Shown here in pieces: positions 21,981-30,360 of a DNA stretch of 35,933 nt. Source of the stretch: JBGQOG01 sp052113705 (GTDB lineage: Bacteria > Pseudomonadota > Alphaproteobacteria > Rhodobacterales > Rhodobacteraceae); contig NZ_JBGQOG010000031.1 in the NCBI RefSeq assembly GCF_052113705.1, positions 1 through 35,933 of the forward strand, in the 5' to 3' direction. The first letter of the stretch is position 1, and the number at the start of each line of letters is the position of its first letter. Position numbers and translations under genes: made by a program. The notes under the pieces were generated by a model that did not search any database, was not told where the DNA came from, and saw only the letters and a program-made list of their open reading frames with translations.

Positions 21981-23174
21981 TCAGGCCGTCGGGTCGATCA
22001 GCCGATGGAATTCCTGAATGGCAAAGCGGTCGGTCATCCCCGCCACGTAATCCAGAACCACCCGTGCCAGCTCAACCCGCATGTTGTCGGAGAGCCGCGC
22101 GCGGGCCACATCCTCGTGCCAATCTTCGGGCAAAAGCGCCGGATCGTCCATGAAAAGCGGAAACAGCTGGTTGATCATCGCCGTCACCCGCTGGCGTTCG
22201 GCCACCACCGAAGGGGCGCGGTACATGCGGGTGAAGAGGAAGCCCTTGATCGCCTTGAGGTTCTGATAGAGCGGCTTCGAGAAGCGGATGATCGGCCCCT
22301 CCATCCCGCGGATATCCTCCACCCGTTCGGGTTGCAGGCTCAGAAGACGATTCTCGGCCACCGCGATCACATCCTCCACCATCACGCCAAACACCCGGCG
22401 CAGCGCCTCATGCCGACGCCGGCTGGGATCAAGCCCGGGATGCAACCGGTCCACCACCTCGTAACATTCGCCGATCACCGGCAATTCGCACAGATCATCA
22501 TCGGTAAAAAGCCCGGCGCGCAGGCCATCATGCAGATCATGGTGGTTGTAGGCCACATCATCGGCCACCGCCGCCACCTGCGCCTCGGCGCTGGCATTGG
22601 TCTCAAGCTCCAGATCCCACATCGCATCGACCTCTTTCAGCGCATAGGGCATCGCCTCGCGCGTCGGATAGCTGTGCGAGCCGCCCCGGTCCGAAATCGC
22701 CGGACCATTGTGCTTGGCGATGCCTTCCAGCGCCTCCCAGGTCAGGTTGAGCCCGTCGAAATCGGCGTAATGTTTTTCCAGCCGGGTGACGATGCGCAGC
22801 GCCTGCGCGTTATGGTCAAAGCCGCCAAAGGGCTCCATCAGCACATGCAGCGCATCCTCGCCCGTATGGCCAAAGGGCGGATGCCCGAGGTCATGCGCCA
22901 GCGCCACCGCCTCGGCCAGATCGGTGTTCAGCCCGAGCGCCCCCGCGATGGTGCGCGCCACCTGCGCCACCTCGATCGTATGGGTCAGGCGGGTGCGGTA
23001 ATAATCGCCCTCATGCTCCACAAAGACCTGCGTCTTGTGTTTCAGCCGCCGGAAAGCGCTGGAATGGATGATCCGGTCGCGGTCGCGCTGAAAGGGCGAG
23101 CGAAAGGTCGACATGTTCTCATCAAACAAACGCCCACGGCTCGCTTCGGGATGGCAGGCATAGGGTTTCAGCAT
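21981..23174 (-). CDS. dgt: dGTP triphosphohydrolase-like HD protein
   Basis: A 397-residue HD-domain enzyme of the deoxyguanosinetriphosphate triphosphohydrolase-like family, hydrolysing dNTPs to deoxynucleosides and triphosphate. Metal ligands: His65 (TRLTHTIEVAQ), and His94-Asp95 in ALAHDLGHPPFGHTGEDAL; the VADDVAYNHHDLHDGL block supplies the later Asp. The N-terminus YACHPEASRGRLFDE and the FQRDRDRIIHSSAFRRL segment are typical. Two adjacent ATGs (23177, 23174) follow a GAGGA; the second gives better spacing. Gene order (dgt-like divergent from an erpA/iscA gene) is common in alphaproteobacteria. Substrate preference among dNTPs cannot be told. Confidence 0.92.
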   Translation of the reverse strand: MLKPYACHPEASRGRLFDENMSTFRSPFQRDRDRIIHSSAFRRLKHKTQVFVEHEGDYYRTRLTHTIEVAQVARTIAGALGLNTDLAEAVALAHDLGHPPFGHTGEDALHVLMEPFGGFDHNAQALRIVTRLEKHYADFDGLNLTWEALEGIAKHNGPAISDRGGSHSYPTREAMPYALKEVDAMWDLELETNASAEAQVAAVADDVAYNHHDLHDGLRAGLFTDDDLCELPVIGECYEVVDRLHPGLDPSRRRHEALRRVFGVMVEDVIAVAENRLLSLQPERVEDIRGMEGPIIRFSKPLYQNLKAIKGFLFTRMYRAPSVVAERQRVTAMINQLFPLFMDDPALLPEDWHEDVARARLSDNMRVELARVVLDYVAGMTDRFAIQEFHRLIDPTA

Positions 23175-23193
23175 CATTCCTCGTTCCGCTCTC

Positions 23194-23222
23194 TTGTCCC
23201 CGGTTTTCCCCCACCCTATATC
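23194..23222 (+). promoter_or_regulatory. Sigma70-type promoter of erpA
   Basis: TTGTCC and TATATC are separated by exactly 17 bp in the dgt-erpA divergent region. Transcription would start near 23229, giving a leader of about 27 bases to the erpA ATG at 23256. Confidence 0.5.
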
Positions 23223-23255
23223 CGGTAAGATACGGAAAGAATACAGGGTGCCGCC

Positions 23256-23588
23256 ATGGATCTCACACTGCCGCCGAAAGTGACCCCGCGCGCCTTCGCG
23301 CGTCTGGCCGAGATCAACGCCGATGCGGCCGAACCGCAGGCGTTGCGCGTTGCCGTGGAAGGCGGCGGCTGCTCGGGCTTTCAATACGACATCAAATTCG
23401 ATGCCGCGACCGAGGATGACCTTGTGCTGGCCAGCGAGGGGCAAAAGGTGCTGATCGATCCGGTCTCGCTGCCGTTTCTGGCCAATGCGGTGATCGATTT
23501 CACCGAAGAACTGATCGGCGCGCGCTTCGTGATCGAAAATCCGAACGCCACCGCCTCTTGCGGCTGCGGCACCTCCTTCTCCATCTGA
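23256..23588 (+). CDS. erpA: A-type iron-sulfur carrier ErpA/IscA
   Basis: A 110-residue HesB/IscA-family protein delivering Fe-S clusters to apoproteins. The three conserved cysteines are Cys39 (GGGCSGFQYD), Cys102 and Cys104 (ASCGCGTSFSI). Length fits. Without an isc/suf operon beside it the ErpA name is the usual choice, though IscA-like is equally possible. The start lacks a strong ribosome site. The next gene begins one base after its stop, so they are cotranscribed. Confidence 0.9.
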   Translation: MDLTLPPKVTPRAFARLAEINADAAEPQALRVAVEGGGCSGFQYDIKFDAATEDDLVLASEGQKVLIDPVSLPFLANAVIDFTEELIGARFVIENPNATASCGCGTSFSI

Positions 23589-23589
23589 A

Positions 23590-24291
23590 ATGACGGCAAT
23601 CCTGCTTCTCGGCTCCGGCCCGGGCGTGGTCCACTGCGCCCCCTGGCCGCGTGCGCCCTTTGACCGGGTGGTGGCGATCAACAATGCCTGGCGGGTGCGC
23701 GACGACTGGGATGATCTGGTCTATCCGTGGGATTTCCCCGCCGACCGGCTGCCCGAGAGCCCGCGCGGCCGTCTGGTGACGGAAGATGATTTCGTTCCCG
23801 CCCAAAACCTCTATGGCGGTTTTGTCTATGCGGGGGCCACGATGGCCTTCACCACCGCCTATTGGGTGCTGGCCGAATACCGCCCCCGCGTGCTGGCCTT
23901 TCTCGGCTGCGACATGCATTACCCCGCCAGCGGCCCCACGCATTTCTACGGCACCGGCACGCCGGATCCCTTGCGCGCCGACATCACCCTGCAAAGCCTT
24001 GAGGCGAAATCGGCGCGGTTGCGGATCTTTGCCGCCGATCAGGGCTGCGCGCTGGTGAACCTCTCGGATGGCCCCAGCCGCCTCGCCCTGCCCCGCGCCA
24101 CGCCCGAAACCCTGCCCGACACCGCCGCCCCCCATGATACCGTCCGCGCCGCCGAGGCCCGCGCCCGCGAGGCGGCCCTCGGCTACACCGTCCCCTCGGG
24201 CCGCTATTGGGAGGAGATCGCGCGGTTCGATCCCGCCGAACTCCGCGCGCTGGACGCGATCTGGCTGGAAGCGGGCGGCAATCCGGCCTAG
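23590..24291 (+). CDS. Uncharacterised protein in the erpA-xth operon
   Basis: A 233-residue protein. It opens with a glycine-rich strand-loop (ILLLGSGPGVV) like a nucleotide-binding Rossmann start. It continues with VVAINNAWRVRDDWDDLVYPWDF, a TMAFTTAYWVLAEYRPRVLA segment, and FLGCDMHYPASGPTHFYGTG. The layout (glycine loop, INNAW, GCDMHY) faintly recalls DUF115/GT42-like glycosyltransferase folds. This is weak, and I would not assign a function. The C-terminal part is rich in Ala and Arg. It starts one base after erpA and ends 29 bp before xth. Confidence 0.75.
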   Translation: MTAILLLGSGPGVVHCAPWPRAPFDRVVAINNAWRVRDDWDDLVYPWDFPADRLPESPRGRLVTEDDFVPAQNLYGGFVYAGATMAFTTAYWVLAEYRPRVLAFLGCDMHYPASGPTHFYGTGTPDPLRADITLQSLEAKSARLRIFAADQGCALVNLSDGPSRLALPRATPETLPDTAAPHDTVRAAEARAREAALGYTVPSGRYWEEIARFDPAELRALDAIWLEAGGNPA

Positions 24292-24320
24292 AACGGGGAA
24301 AACCTGAGGGAGCGCCGCCG

Positions 24321-25103
24321 ATGAAGATTGCCACGTTCAACATCAATGGCATCAAGGCCCGGATCGAAGCCCTGCCCGCCTGGCTTGAGGCGGCAAAGCC
24401 AGATGTGGCCCTCTTGCAGGAAATCAAATCCATCGACGAGAATTTCCCGCGCGAGATGTTTGAGGATATGGGCTACCGGGTGGAAACCCATGGCCAGAAA
24501 AGCTTCAACGGCGTCGCGATCCTCTCGCGCCTGCCGCTGGAGGATGTGACGCGCGGCCTGCCGGGCGACGCCGAGGACGAACAGGCCCGCTGGATCGAGG
24601 CGACGGTGATCGGCGACAGCCAGGCCGTGCGCGTGGCGGGCCTCTATCTGCCCAACGGCAATCCGGTGCCCGGCCCGAAATATGATTATAAACTGGCCTG
24701 GATGGCGCGGATGCGCGACCACGCGAAAGCGCTGCTCGCCACCGAAATGCCGTTCATTCTGGCGGGGGATTACAACATCATCCCGCAGCGCGAGGATGCC
24801 GCCAAGCCCGAAGCCTGGACCGAAGACGCGCTCTTTCTGCCCGAAAGCCGCGCGGCATTCCGCCGGATCCTCAACCTCGGCTTCACCGAGGCCATCCGCA
24901 CCCAGCACCCCGAGGCCGGGCTCTACAGCTTTTGGGATTATCAGGCGGGCGCCTGGCAGCGCAACAACGGCATCCGCATCGACCATCTGCTGCTGTCGCC
25001 GCAGGCCGCGGACCTCTTGCAAACCAGCGGCATCGACAAAGAGGTGCGGGCGGGCGACAAACCCTCGGACCATGTCCCGGTCTGGGTCGATCTGGCCGCC
25101 TGA
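24321..25103 (+). CDS. xth: Exodeoxyribonuclease III
   Basis: A 260-residue AP endonuclease / 3'-5' exonuclease (EEP fold) for base excision repair. Catalytic residues are visible: Asn7 (TFNINGIKAR), Glu34 (LLQEIKS), Asp150 and Asn152 (AGDYNIIPQ), Asp250 and His251 (SDHVPV). The block RIDHLLLSPQA is also typical. The ATG at 24321 is preferred because an AGGGAG lies upstream and the product begins directly with the family's MKIATFN. Probable last gene of the erpA operon; it converges on the monooxygenase gene. Confidence 0.95.
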   Translation: MKIATFNINGIKARIEALPAWLEAAKPDVALLQEIKSIDENFPREMFEDMGYRVETHGQKSFNGVAILSRLPLEDVTRGLPGDAEDEQARWIEATVIGDSQAVRVAGLYLPNGNPVPGPKYDYKLAWMARMRDHAKALLATEMPFILAGDYNIIPQREDAAKPEAWTEDALFLPESRAAFRRILNLGFTEAIRTQHPEAGLYSFWDYQAGAWQRNNGIRIDHLLLSPQAADLLQTSGIDKEVRAGDKPSDHVPVWVDLAA

Positions 25104-25106
25104 GGC

Positions 25107-25187
25107 TTGCTTCGTTCAAAATATCCCCCGCGGAGCGTTCTGTGGTCGGCCTGAAGAGCCTCCGGCGGGGATATTTCTCCGAAGCAA
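25107..25187. repeat. Long inverted repeat between convergent genes
   Basis: The outer arms TTGCTTCG...AAATATCCCC and GGGGATATTT...CGAAGCAA are near-perfect inverted repeats, interrupted by a 3-4 base mismatch. They enclose about 30 bp of GC-rich sequence. It fills the gap between xth and the convergent monooxygenase gene. Similar AAATATCCCC-containing palindromes are common between Rhodobacteraceae genes (from memory), so it is likely a dispersed repeat acting as a bidirectional terminator. Confidence 0.65.
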
Positions 25188-25197
25188 TGAGCCGCTG

Positions 25198-26370
25198 TCA
25201 CGCCCCTGCGGTCACGTCGTGGTCATAGACCCAGTCAAAGCGTTTGAGCATGCGCTCCGGCGCCAGTGCATTGATCGCCCGCAACCCCATATGTGCCACC
25301 GCGCGCGGCAGGCCGCTCAGGTGGTAGTTGCGCGCATTGCCATTGGCCAGCCCCACCACTTTTGCCACGCGGGCCGCGCGGATCTGCTGATAGGCGGCAA
25401 AGGCCGCGGCATCGCTGTCATGGCCCGCCAAAGCCTCGGCCAGGACCCAGGCGTCTTCGAGCGCGAGACAGGCACCTTGTGCAAAGAACGGCAGGGTCGG
25501 ATGCGCGGCATCCCCCAACAGCACCGCCCCCGGTGCGTGCCAGTTTTTGGCGACCGGATGCCGGAACAGGCCCCAGAGGCCCGGGGCCTCGACCTGGTCC
25601 AGCCAGCCGCGCACCTTGGGGCCAAAATCGGCAAAGGCGGTGCGCAGCGCGATGGAATCGTCGGTCAGCGACCAGCTTTCCTCCACCCATTTGTGCCGCT
25701 CCTGCACCGCCACGATATTGCGCAGCCCGCCGCCCAACGGATAGCTGACCAGATGCCGCCCCGGCCCCATGAAGACCTGCGCCACCGGCTCGGCATCCGC
25801 CTCGGCGGGCAGGAGTGCGCGCCAGGCGGTCTGATGCGTGAAAAACGGTGCCGCGGCCCCGTTGATCGCGGCGCGGAGTTTTGAATGCAGCCCATCGGCA
25901 CCAATGAGAAGATCCGCTTCCATCTCAACGCCCTGCGCCGTGGTCAGCCGGGGCGGATGCGCGCCGAGCGTCACCTGCTCCACCCGGTGCAACAGGCGGA
26001 TGGTCACCCCCGCCTCGCGCGCGCCTTCGGCCAGAATGCTGATCAGCCGCGCGCGGTGCAGATAATGCACGTCGCTTTGCCCGGCATGGCGCGGCGGCAA
26101 CGTCATCCGCAACAGCCGCTGCTCGCCCGGACCGTCCCAGAGTTCAACCGCCCGTCCCTGCGGGCCCGCGCTGTCCAGCGCCGCCCCCAGTCCCAAGGCG
26201 CGCAGCACCCGTGCCCCATTGGGCGAGACCTGCAATCCGGCGCCGACTTCGCGGATCGCCTCGGATTGTTCGAGCACCGTCACCTGCGCCCCGCGCAAGG
26301 CCAGCGCCCGCGCCACCGCCAGGCCGCCGACGCCGGCCCCCAGCACGGTAATCCTGCGACCCAAAAGCAT
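25198..26370 (-). CDS. FAD-dependent aromatic monooxygenase
   Basis: A 390-residue class A flavoprotein monooxygenase (UbiH/salicylate hydroxylase-like). The FAD dinucleotide motif VLGAGVGGLAVARALALRG (residues 9-27), the DG motif LLIGADGLHSKLR, and the GD motif VLLGDAAHPTLPFFAQGACL are all present. The GLQVSPNGARVLRALGLG block resembles 3-hydroxybenzoate 6-hydroxylase and salicylate hydroxylases. The substrate cannot be decided, and no other catabolic gene is nearby. The ATG at 26370 has AGGAGGG upstream. A 187-bp gap separates it from dksA on the same strand. Confidence 0.85.
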   Translation of the reverse strand: MLLGRRITVLGAGVGGLAVARALALRGAQVTVLEQSEAIREVGAGLQVSPNGARVLRALGLGAALDSAGPQGRAVELWDGPGEQRLLRMTLPPRHAGQSDVHYLHRARLISILAEGAREAGVTIRLLHRVEQVTLGAHPPRLTTAQGVEMEADLLIGADGLHSKLRAAINGAAAPFFTHQTAWRALLPAEADAEPVAQVFMGPGRHLVSYPLGGGLRNIVAVQERHKWVEESWSLTDDSIALRTAFADFGPKVRGWLDQVEAPGLWGLFRHPVAKNWHAPGAVLLGDAAHPTLPFFAQGACLALEDAWVLAEALAGHDSDAAAFAAYQQIRAARVAKVVGLANGNARNYHLSGLPRAVAHMGLRAINALAPERMLKRFDWVYDHDVTAGA

Positions 26371-26557
26371 GGCACCCTCCTGAAACGACACCACCGGAGC
26401 CTAACGGCACCGGTGGTGATTTTCCAGCGAAAGCCAAGGGCTTCGCGCCGTTATGACACTTGATCATCCGCGACGGGGAGCGCCCCGCGGCGTGCCGCGC
26501 GGCCTGCCCGGGGAGGGTCGAAACCATCGCCACCCCGAAGCCCGGCCTCTCCCGGGA

Positions 26558-27031
26558 TCAGTCCTCGCGGTGCACCCGCTCGCGCCGCTCGTGCTTTTCC
26601 TGCGCCTCGAGCGTCATGGTGGCGATCGGCCGCGCGTCCAGCCGTTTCAGGCTGATCTGCTCGCCGGTCATCTCGCAATAGCCGAATTCGCCATTGTCGA
26701 TCCGACGCAGCGCCGCGTCGATCTTGGAGACCAGTTTGCGTTGGCGGTCGCGCGTGCGCAATTCCAGTGCGCGGTCGGTTTCCTCGGATGCACGGTCGGC
26801 AATATCAGGGACGTTGCGCGCCGATTCCGCCAGACCTTCCAGCGTTTCGGCGGATTGTTCGAGCAGCTCATTTTTCCAGGCAATCAATTTGCGACGGAAA
26901 TATTCCAGCTGCCGATCATTCATGAACGGCTCGTCTTCGGCCGGCCGGTAATCTTCGGGAAGAAACGATTCGGGTTTCATAAGGCGTTCCCTTTGCGGCT
27001 CGGGCCGGGCATTGATGTCAGTCTCTGTCAT
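26558..27031 (-). CDS. dksA: DksA transcription factor, degenerate zinc finger
   Basis: A 157-residue RNA-polymerase secondary-channel regulator that works with ppGpp. The coiled-coil tip D-x-x-D-x-A is present as Asp76, Asp79, Ala81 (NVPDIADRASEE). The zinc-finger region keeps only one cysteine, Cys119, in GYCEMTGE: the second ligand is Thr122 and the later CxxC pair is absent. Such Cys/Thr versions are known from Rhodobacter DksA and Pseudomonas DksA2 and are thought to act without zinc. The start at 27031 has a perfect AAGGAG at 8 bp; an internal ATG at 26980 (MKPESFLPEDY) matches the usual N-terminus of relatives and is an alternative. Confidence 0.92.
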   Translation of the reverse strand: MTETDINARPEPQRERLMKPESFLPEDYRPAEDEPFMNDRQLEYFRRKLIAWKNELLEQSAETLEGLAESARNVPDIADRASEETDRALELRTRDRQRKLVSKIDAALRRIDNGEFGYCEMTGEQISLKRLDARPIATMTLEAQEKHERRERVHRED

Positions 27032-27118
27032 CCGGCACTCTCCTTGCCGCGTCACTTACCCGATGGACAGGAGCTTGTCACTACTCCGTTTTCACGGAAT
27101 CTGCGCGCAGTGCCCGCC

Positions 27119-27147
27119 TTGCAGCCCAAAGGCCCCGACGCTAGGCT
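27119..27147 (+). promoter_or_regulatory. Sigma70-type promoter of the MoxR gene
   Basis: TTGCAG and TAGGCT are separated by 17 bp in the dksA-moxR divergent region, 30 bp before the MoxR ATG. Confidence 0.4.
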
Positions 27148-27176
27148 TTGCCCGACCCTGCCCGAAAGGCCACAGC

Positions 27177-28019
27177 ATGCAGTTCCGCTCGACCGAAAGC
27201 TATGTCGCCCCCGCCGATCTGGTGATGGCCGTCAACGCCGCGGTGACGTTGGAGCGGCCGCTGTTGGTCAAGGGGGAACCCGGCACCGGCAAGACGGAAC
27301 TCGCGCGGCAGGTGGCGGCCAGTTTGGGGCTGCCGATGGTCGAGTGGAATGTGAAATCCACCACCAAGGCGCAGCAGGGCCTCTATGAATATGACGCGGT
27401 CAGCCGCCTGCGCGACAGCCAGCTGGGCGATGCGCGGGTGGGCGATGTGCGCAATTACATCCGCAAGGGCAAATTGTGGCAGGCGTTCGAGGCGCCCGGC
27501 AAGGTGGTGCTGCTGATCGATGAGATCGACAAGGCCGATATCGAGTTTCCCAATGACCTGTTGCAGGAACTCGATCAAATGGAATTCTTTGTCTATGAGA
27601 CCGGCGAGACGATCCGCGCCCTGCACCGCCCGGTGGTCATCATCACCTCGAACAATGAGAAAGAACTGCCCGACGCCTTCCTGCGCCGCTGTTTCTTTCA
27701 CTACATCCGCTTCCCCGAGCCGGAGACATTGCGCGCCATCGTGGAAGTGCATCACCCCGGCATCAGGCAAGACCTGCTGGCGACCGCCCTCACCCAGTTT
27801 TATGAGCTGCGCGAGACGCCGGGGCTGAAGAAGAAACCCTCCACCTCCGAGGTGCTCGACTGGCTGAAGCTCTTGCTGGCCGAGGATCTGGGACCCGAGG
27901 ATCTGAAGCGCGATCCGGCCTCGATGCTGCCCAAGCTGCATGGCGCGCTTCTCAAGAACGAACAGGATGTGGCGTTGTTCGAGCGGCTGGCCTTCATGGC
28001 GCGGCGGCAGGGGCGCTGA
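27177..28019 (+). CDS. MoxR-family AAA+ ATPase
   Basis: A 280-residue AAA+ ATPase of the MoxR group, chaperone-like proteins that help insert metals or assemble complexes. Walker A GEPGTGKT (residues 33-40), Walker B VLLIDEID (111-118), a sensor-1 region IITSNNEKELPDAFLRRC and a C-terminal lid helix bundle are seen. MoxR genes are usually followed by a gene for a von Willebrand A-domain (CoxE-like) partner. None is here: the next 300 bp hold no gene, and then an unrelated operon starts. The partner may lie elsewhere or be lost. Confidence 0.88.
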   Translation: MQFRSTESYVAPADLVMAVNAAVTLERPLLVKGEPGTGKTELARQVAASLGLPMVEWNVKSTTKAQQGLYEYDAVSRLRDSQLGDARVGDVRNYIRKGKLWQAFEAPGKVVLLIDEIDKADIEFPNDLLQELDQMEFFVYETGETIRALHRPVVIITSNNEKELPDAFLRRCFFHYIRFPEPETLRAIVEVHHPGIRQDLLATALTQFYELRETPGLKKKPSTSEVLDWLKLLLAEDLGPEDLKRDPASMLPKLHGALLKNEQDVALFERLAFMARRQGR

Positions 28020-28320
28020 GACCGGCGGCCCCTGCCCCACGCCCCCGGCGGCGGCCCGTTCGGCGGTTTCCCCCGCCCGGCGGCGCCCGGCGGGCGAAGT
28101 TTCGCGCAACGCCCCGGCGGGATGCCGTGAAACGCCGCTTCCCCGGTTACGGCGCAGGCCCGGATCGGCTAGGCAAGGCGTCACGCCCCTCTCCGGCCCG
28201 TGGCAGGCCGGGATGCCGCCCGCACCAGCGGGGCGCATCCCACCTGTCAGCGGTCGCTTGTGGACTTGTCTGGCGGGGGCCAGCGACTACAACCAAGGCA
28301 GGGAGACCGAGGGAGAGATC
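28020..28320. other. GC-rich leader region before the corrinoid reactivator
   Basis: These 301 bp hold no believable gene. The sequence is very GC-rich with several self-complementary stretches (for example CGCCCG...CGGGCG near 28072-28096). A cobalamin riboswitch was looked for because of the downstream gene, but I could not find its conserved core. An unidentified structured leader remains possible. Confidence 0.4.
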
Positions 28321-30360
28321 ATGACCGACGACGCGCTGGTAATTTTCACGCCGTCAGGCAAACGCGGGCGGGTGGCGCTGGGGACCAGCGTGCTGCAGGC
28401 CGCGCGGCAGCTGGGGGTCGATCTTGACTCCGTCTGCGGCGGGCGCGGCATCTGCTCGAAATGCCAGATCGCGCCGGGCTTTGGCGAATTTGCCAAGCAC
28501 GGGCTGACCGTGGCCGAGGATGCGCTGAGCCCGGTGAATGCGGTCGAAGAGCGCTATGACCGCGTGCGCGGGCTGAAACCCGGGCGGCGGCTGGGCTGTC
28601 AGGCCTGTATTCAGGGCGATGTTGTTCTGGATGTGCCGCCGGAAAGTCAGGTGCATAAACAGGTGATCCGCAAATCCGCCACCGAACGGGTGATGGAGAT
28701 GGACCCCGCCAGCCGCCTTTACTACGTCGAAGTGGCCGAGCCGGACATGCACGACCCCTCCTCGGATTTCGACCGGCTGGCAGCCGCGCTGGAAAGCCAG
28801 TGGCAGATTTCCGGGCTGGAGGCCGACCTCAGCGTCTTGCGCAAAGTGCAGCCGGTGCTACGCAAGGGCGGCTGGAAGGTCACCCTCGCCGTCTCGCAGG
28901 ATGGCTATGCCACGCGGCTGATCGATCTCTGGCCGGGGCTGCGCGAAGCGCCGCTGTACGGGCTGGCGATTGATCTTGGCTCCACCACCATCGCCGGGCA
29001 TCTGGTGGCGCTGGATGACGGGCGGGTGCTGGCCTCCTCGGGGCTGATGAACCCGCAGATCCGCTTTGGCGAGGATCTGATGAGCCGGGTCAGCTATGTG
29101 ATGATGAACCCCGGTGGCGATGCGGAAATGACCCGCGTCGTGCGCGAGGGGCTGAACACTTTGGCGGGCGTGCTGGCCAGTGAGGCGGGCATCTCCGGCC
29201 CCGAAATCGTCGAGGTGGTGGTGGTCTGCAACCCGGTGATGCACCATCTTCTCCTTGGGATTGACCCGGTCGAGCTGGGTCAGGCGCCTTTCGCGCTGGC
29301 CACGGGTCAGGCGCTGAACTTCGCGGCGCGTGAGCTGGACCTGCACGCGCTGAACCCGGCCGCCCGCACCTATATCCTGCCGCTGATCGCGGGCCATGTC
29401 GGGGCCGATGCCGCCGCCGTGGCGCTCTCGGAGGCGCCGGAACTGCGCGAAGATCTCTCGCTTGTCGTGGATGTCGGCACCAATGCCGAGATCCTTCTGG
29501 GCAATTCCACGCAAGTGCTGGCCTGTTCCTCGCCCACCGGCCCCGCCTTTGAAGGGGCGCAGATCTCCTCGGGTCAGCGCGCCGCGCCGGGCGCGATCGA
29601 GCGGATCGAGATTGATCCGGTGACGAAAGAGCCGCGGTTCCGGGTCATCGGCTCGGATCTGTGGTCCGATGAGCCGGGCTTTGCCGAGGCGACGGCCAGC
29701 ACCGGCGTCACCGGCATCTGCGGCTCGGGCATCATCGAGGCGGTGGCCGAGATGCGGATGGCGGGGATCCTCGATGCCTCCGGCCTGATCGGCTCGGCCG
29801 AGCAGGTGGGCAGTGAGCGCTGTCAGGCGACGGGCCGCACGCATGAATATGTGCTGCAAGAGGCGGATGCGTCGGGCGCCGCGCGGATCAGCGTGACACA
29901 GGGCGATATCCGGGCGATTCAGCTCGCGAAATCTGCCCTTTATGCGGGCGCCCGCCTGTTGATGGATCAGATGGGCGTGGAAAAAGTCGACCGGGTGGTG
30001 CTCGCCGGGGCCTTTGGCGCGCATATCAGCCCGAAACATGCCATGGTGCTGGGGATGATCCCCGATGTGCCTCTGGCCGCGGTGACCAGCGCCGGAAATG
30101 CCGCGGGAACCGGGGCACGGATGGCGCTGTGTTCCCGCCTCGCCCGGCGCGGCATCGAGCGTCAGGTCCACCATATTCACAAGGTTGAAACAGCAATCGA
30201 GCCTAAATTTCAGGAGCATTTCGTGGCCGCAAATGCCATTCCGCATGCCAGCGACCCTTTCCCAGAGCTGGCAAGAATCGTCACCCTTCCCGAGGTCAGC
30301 TTTAACGCCAATGGCGGCGGTGCGGAGGGCGGCGGCGGACGCCGCAGGCGGCGCGGATGA
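28321..30360 (+). CDS. Corrinoid-protein reductive activator (2Fe-2S + ASKHA)
   Basis: A 679-residue RamA/RACE-like protein. An N-terminal 2Fe-2S ferredoxin domain has cysteines 39, 45, 48 and 93 (SVCGGRGICSKCQ; RLGCQAC). A linker follows, then a C-terminal ASKHA ATPase-like domain beginning LAIDLGSTTIAGHLVAL, with VVDVGTNAEILLGN, GICGSGIIEAV and VVLAGAFGAHI. These proteins reduce inactive Co(II) corrinoids, driven by ATP. In marine relatives they have been linked to keeping B12-dependent methionine synthase active; that role here is inference. The tail GGGAEGGGGRRRRRG is striking. The ATG at 28321 has GAGGGAGA upstream. Its TGA overlaps the sigma-factor start (ATGA). Confidence 0.88.
   Translation: MTDDALVIFTPSGKRGRVALGTSVLQAARQLGVDLDSVCGGRGICSKCQIAPGFGEFAKHGLTVAEDALSPVNAVEERYDRVRGLKPGRRLGCQACIQGDVVLDVPPESQVHKQVIRKSATERVMEMDPASRLYYVEVAEPDMHDPSSDFDRLAAALESQWQISGLEADLSVLRKVQPVLRKGGWKVTLAVSQDGYATRLIDLWPGLREAPLYGLAIDLGSTTIAGHLVALDDGRVLASSGLMNPQIRFGEDLMSRVSYVMMNPGGDAEMTRVVREGLNTLAGVLASEAGISGPEIVEVVVVCNPVMHHLLLGIDPVELGQAPFALATGQALNFAARELDLHALNPAARTYILPLIAGHVGADAAAVALSEAPELREDLSLVVDVGTNAEILLGNSTQVLACSSPTGPAFEGAQISSGQRAAPGAIERIEIDPVTKEPRFRVIGSDLWSDEPGFAEATASTGVTGICGSGIIEAVAEMRMAGILDASGLIGSAEQVGSERCQATGRTHEYVLQEADASGAARISVTQGDIRAIQLAKSALYAGARLLMDQMGVEKVDRVVLAGAFGAHISPKHAMVLGMIPDVPLAAVTSAGNAAGTGARMALCSRLARRGIERQVHHIHKVETAIEPKFQEHFVAANAIPHASDPFPELARIVTLPEVSFNANGGGAEGGGGRRRRRG

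Noticed and set aside
22005..23228. 407-codon plus-strand frame opposite the dgt-like gene
   Set aside because: Fully antisense to a gene with intact HD motifs; no recognisable features.
28020..28320. Cobalamin or SAM riboswitch before the corrinoid reactivator
   Set aside because: Expected from gene function, but I could not find the conserved B12-box or SAM-II core; only unspecific GC-rich pairing.
28858..30246. 462-codon minus-strand frame opposite the corrinoid reactivator
   Set aside because: Antisense shadow with no start signal or domain.
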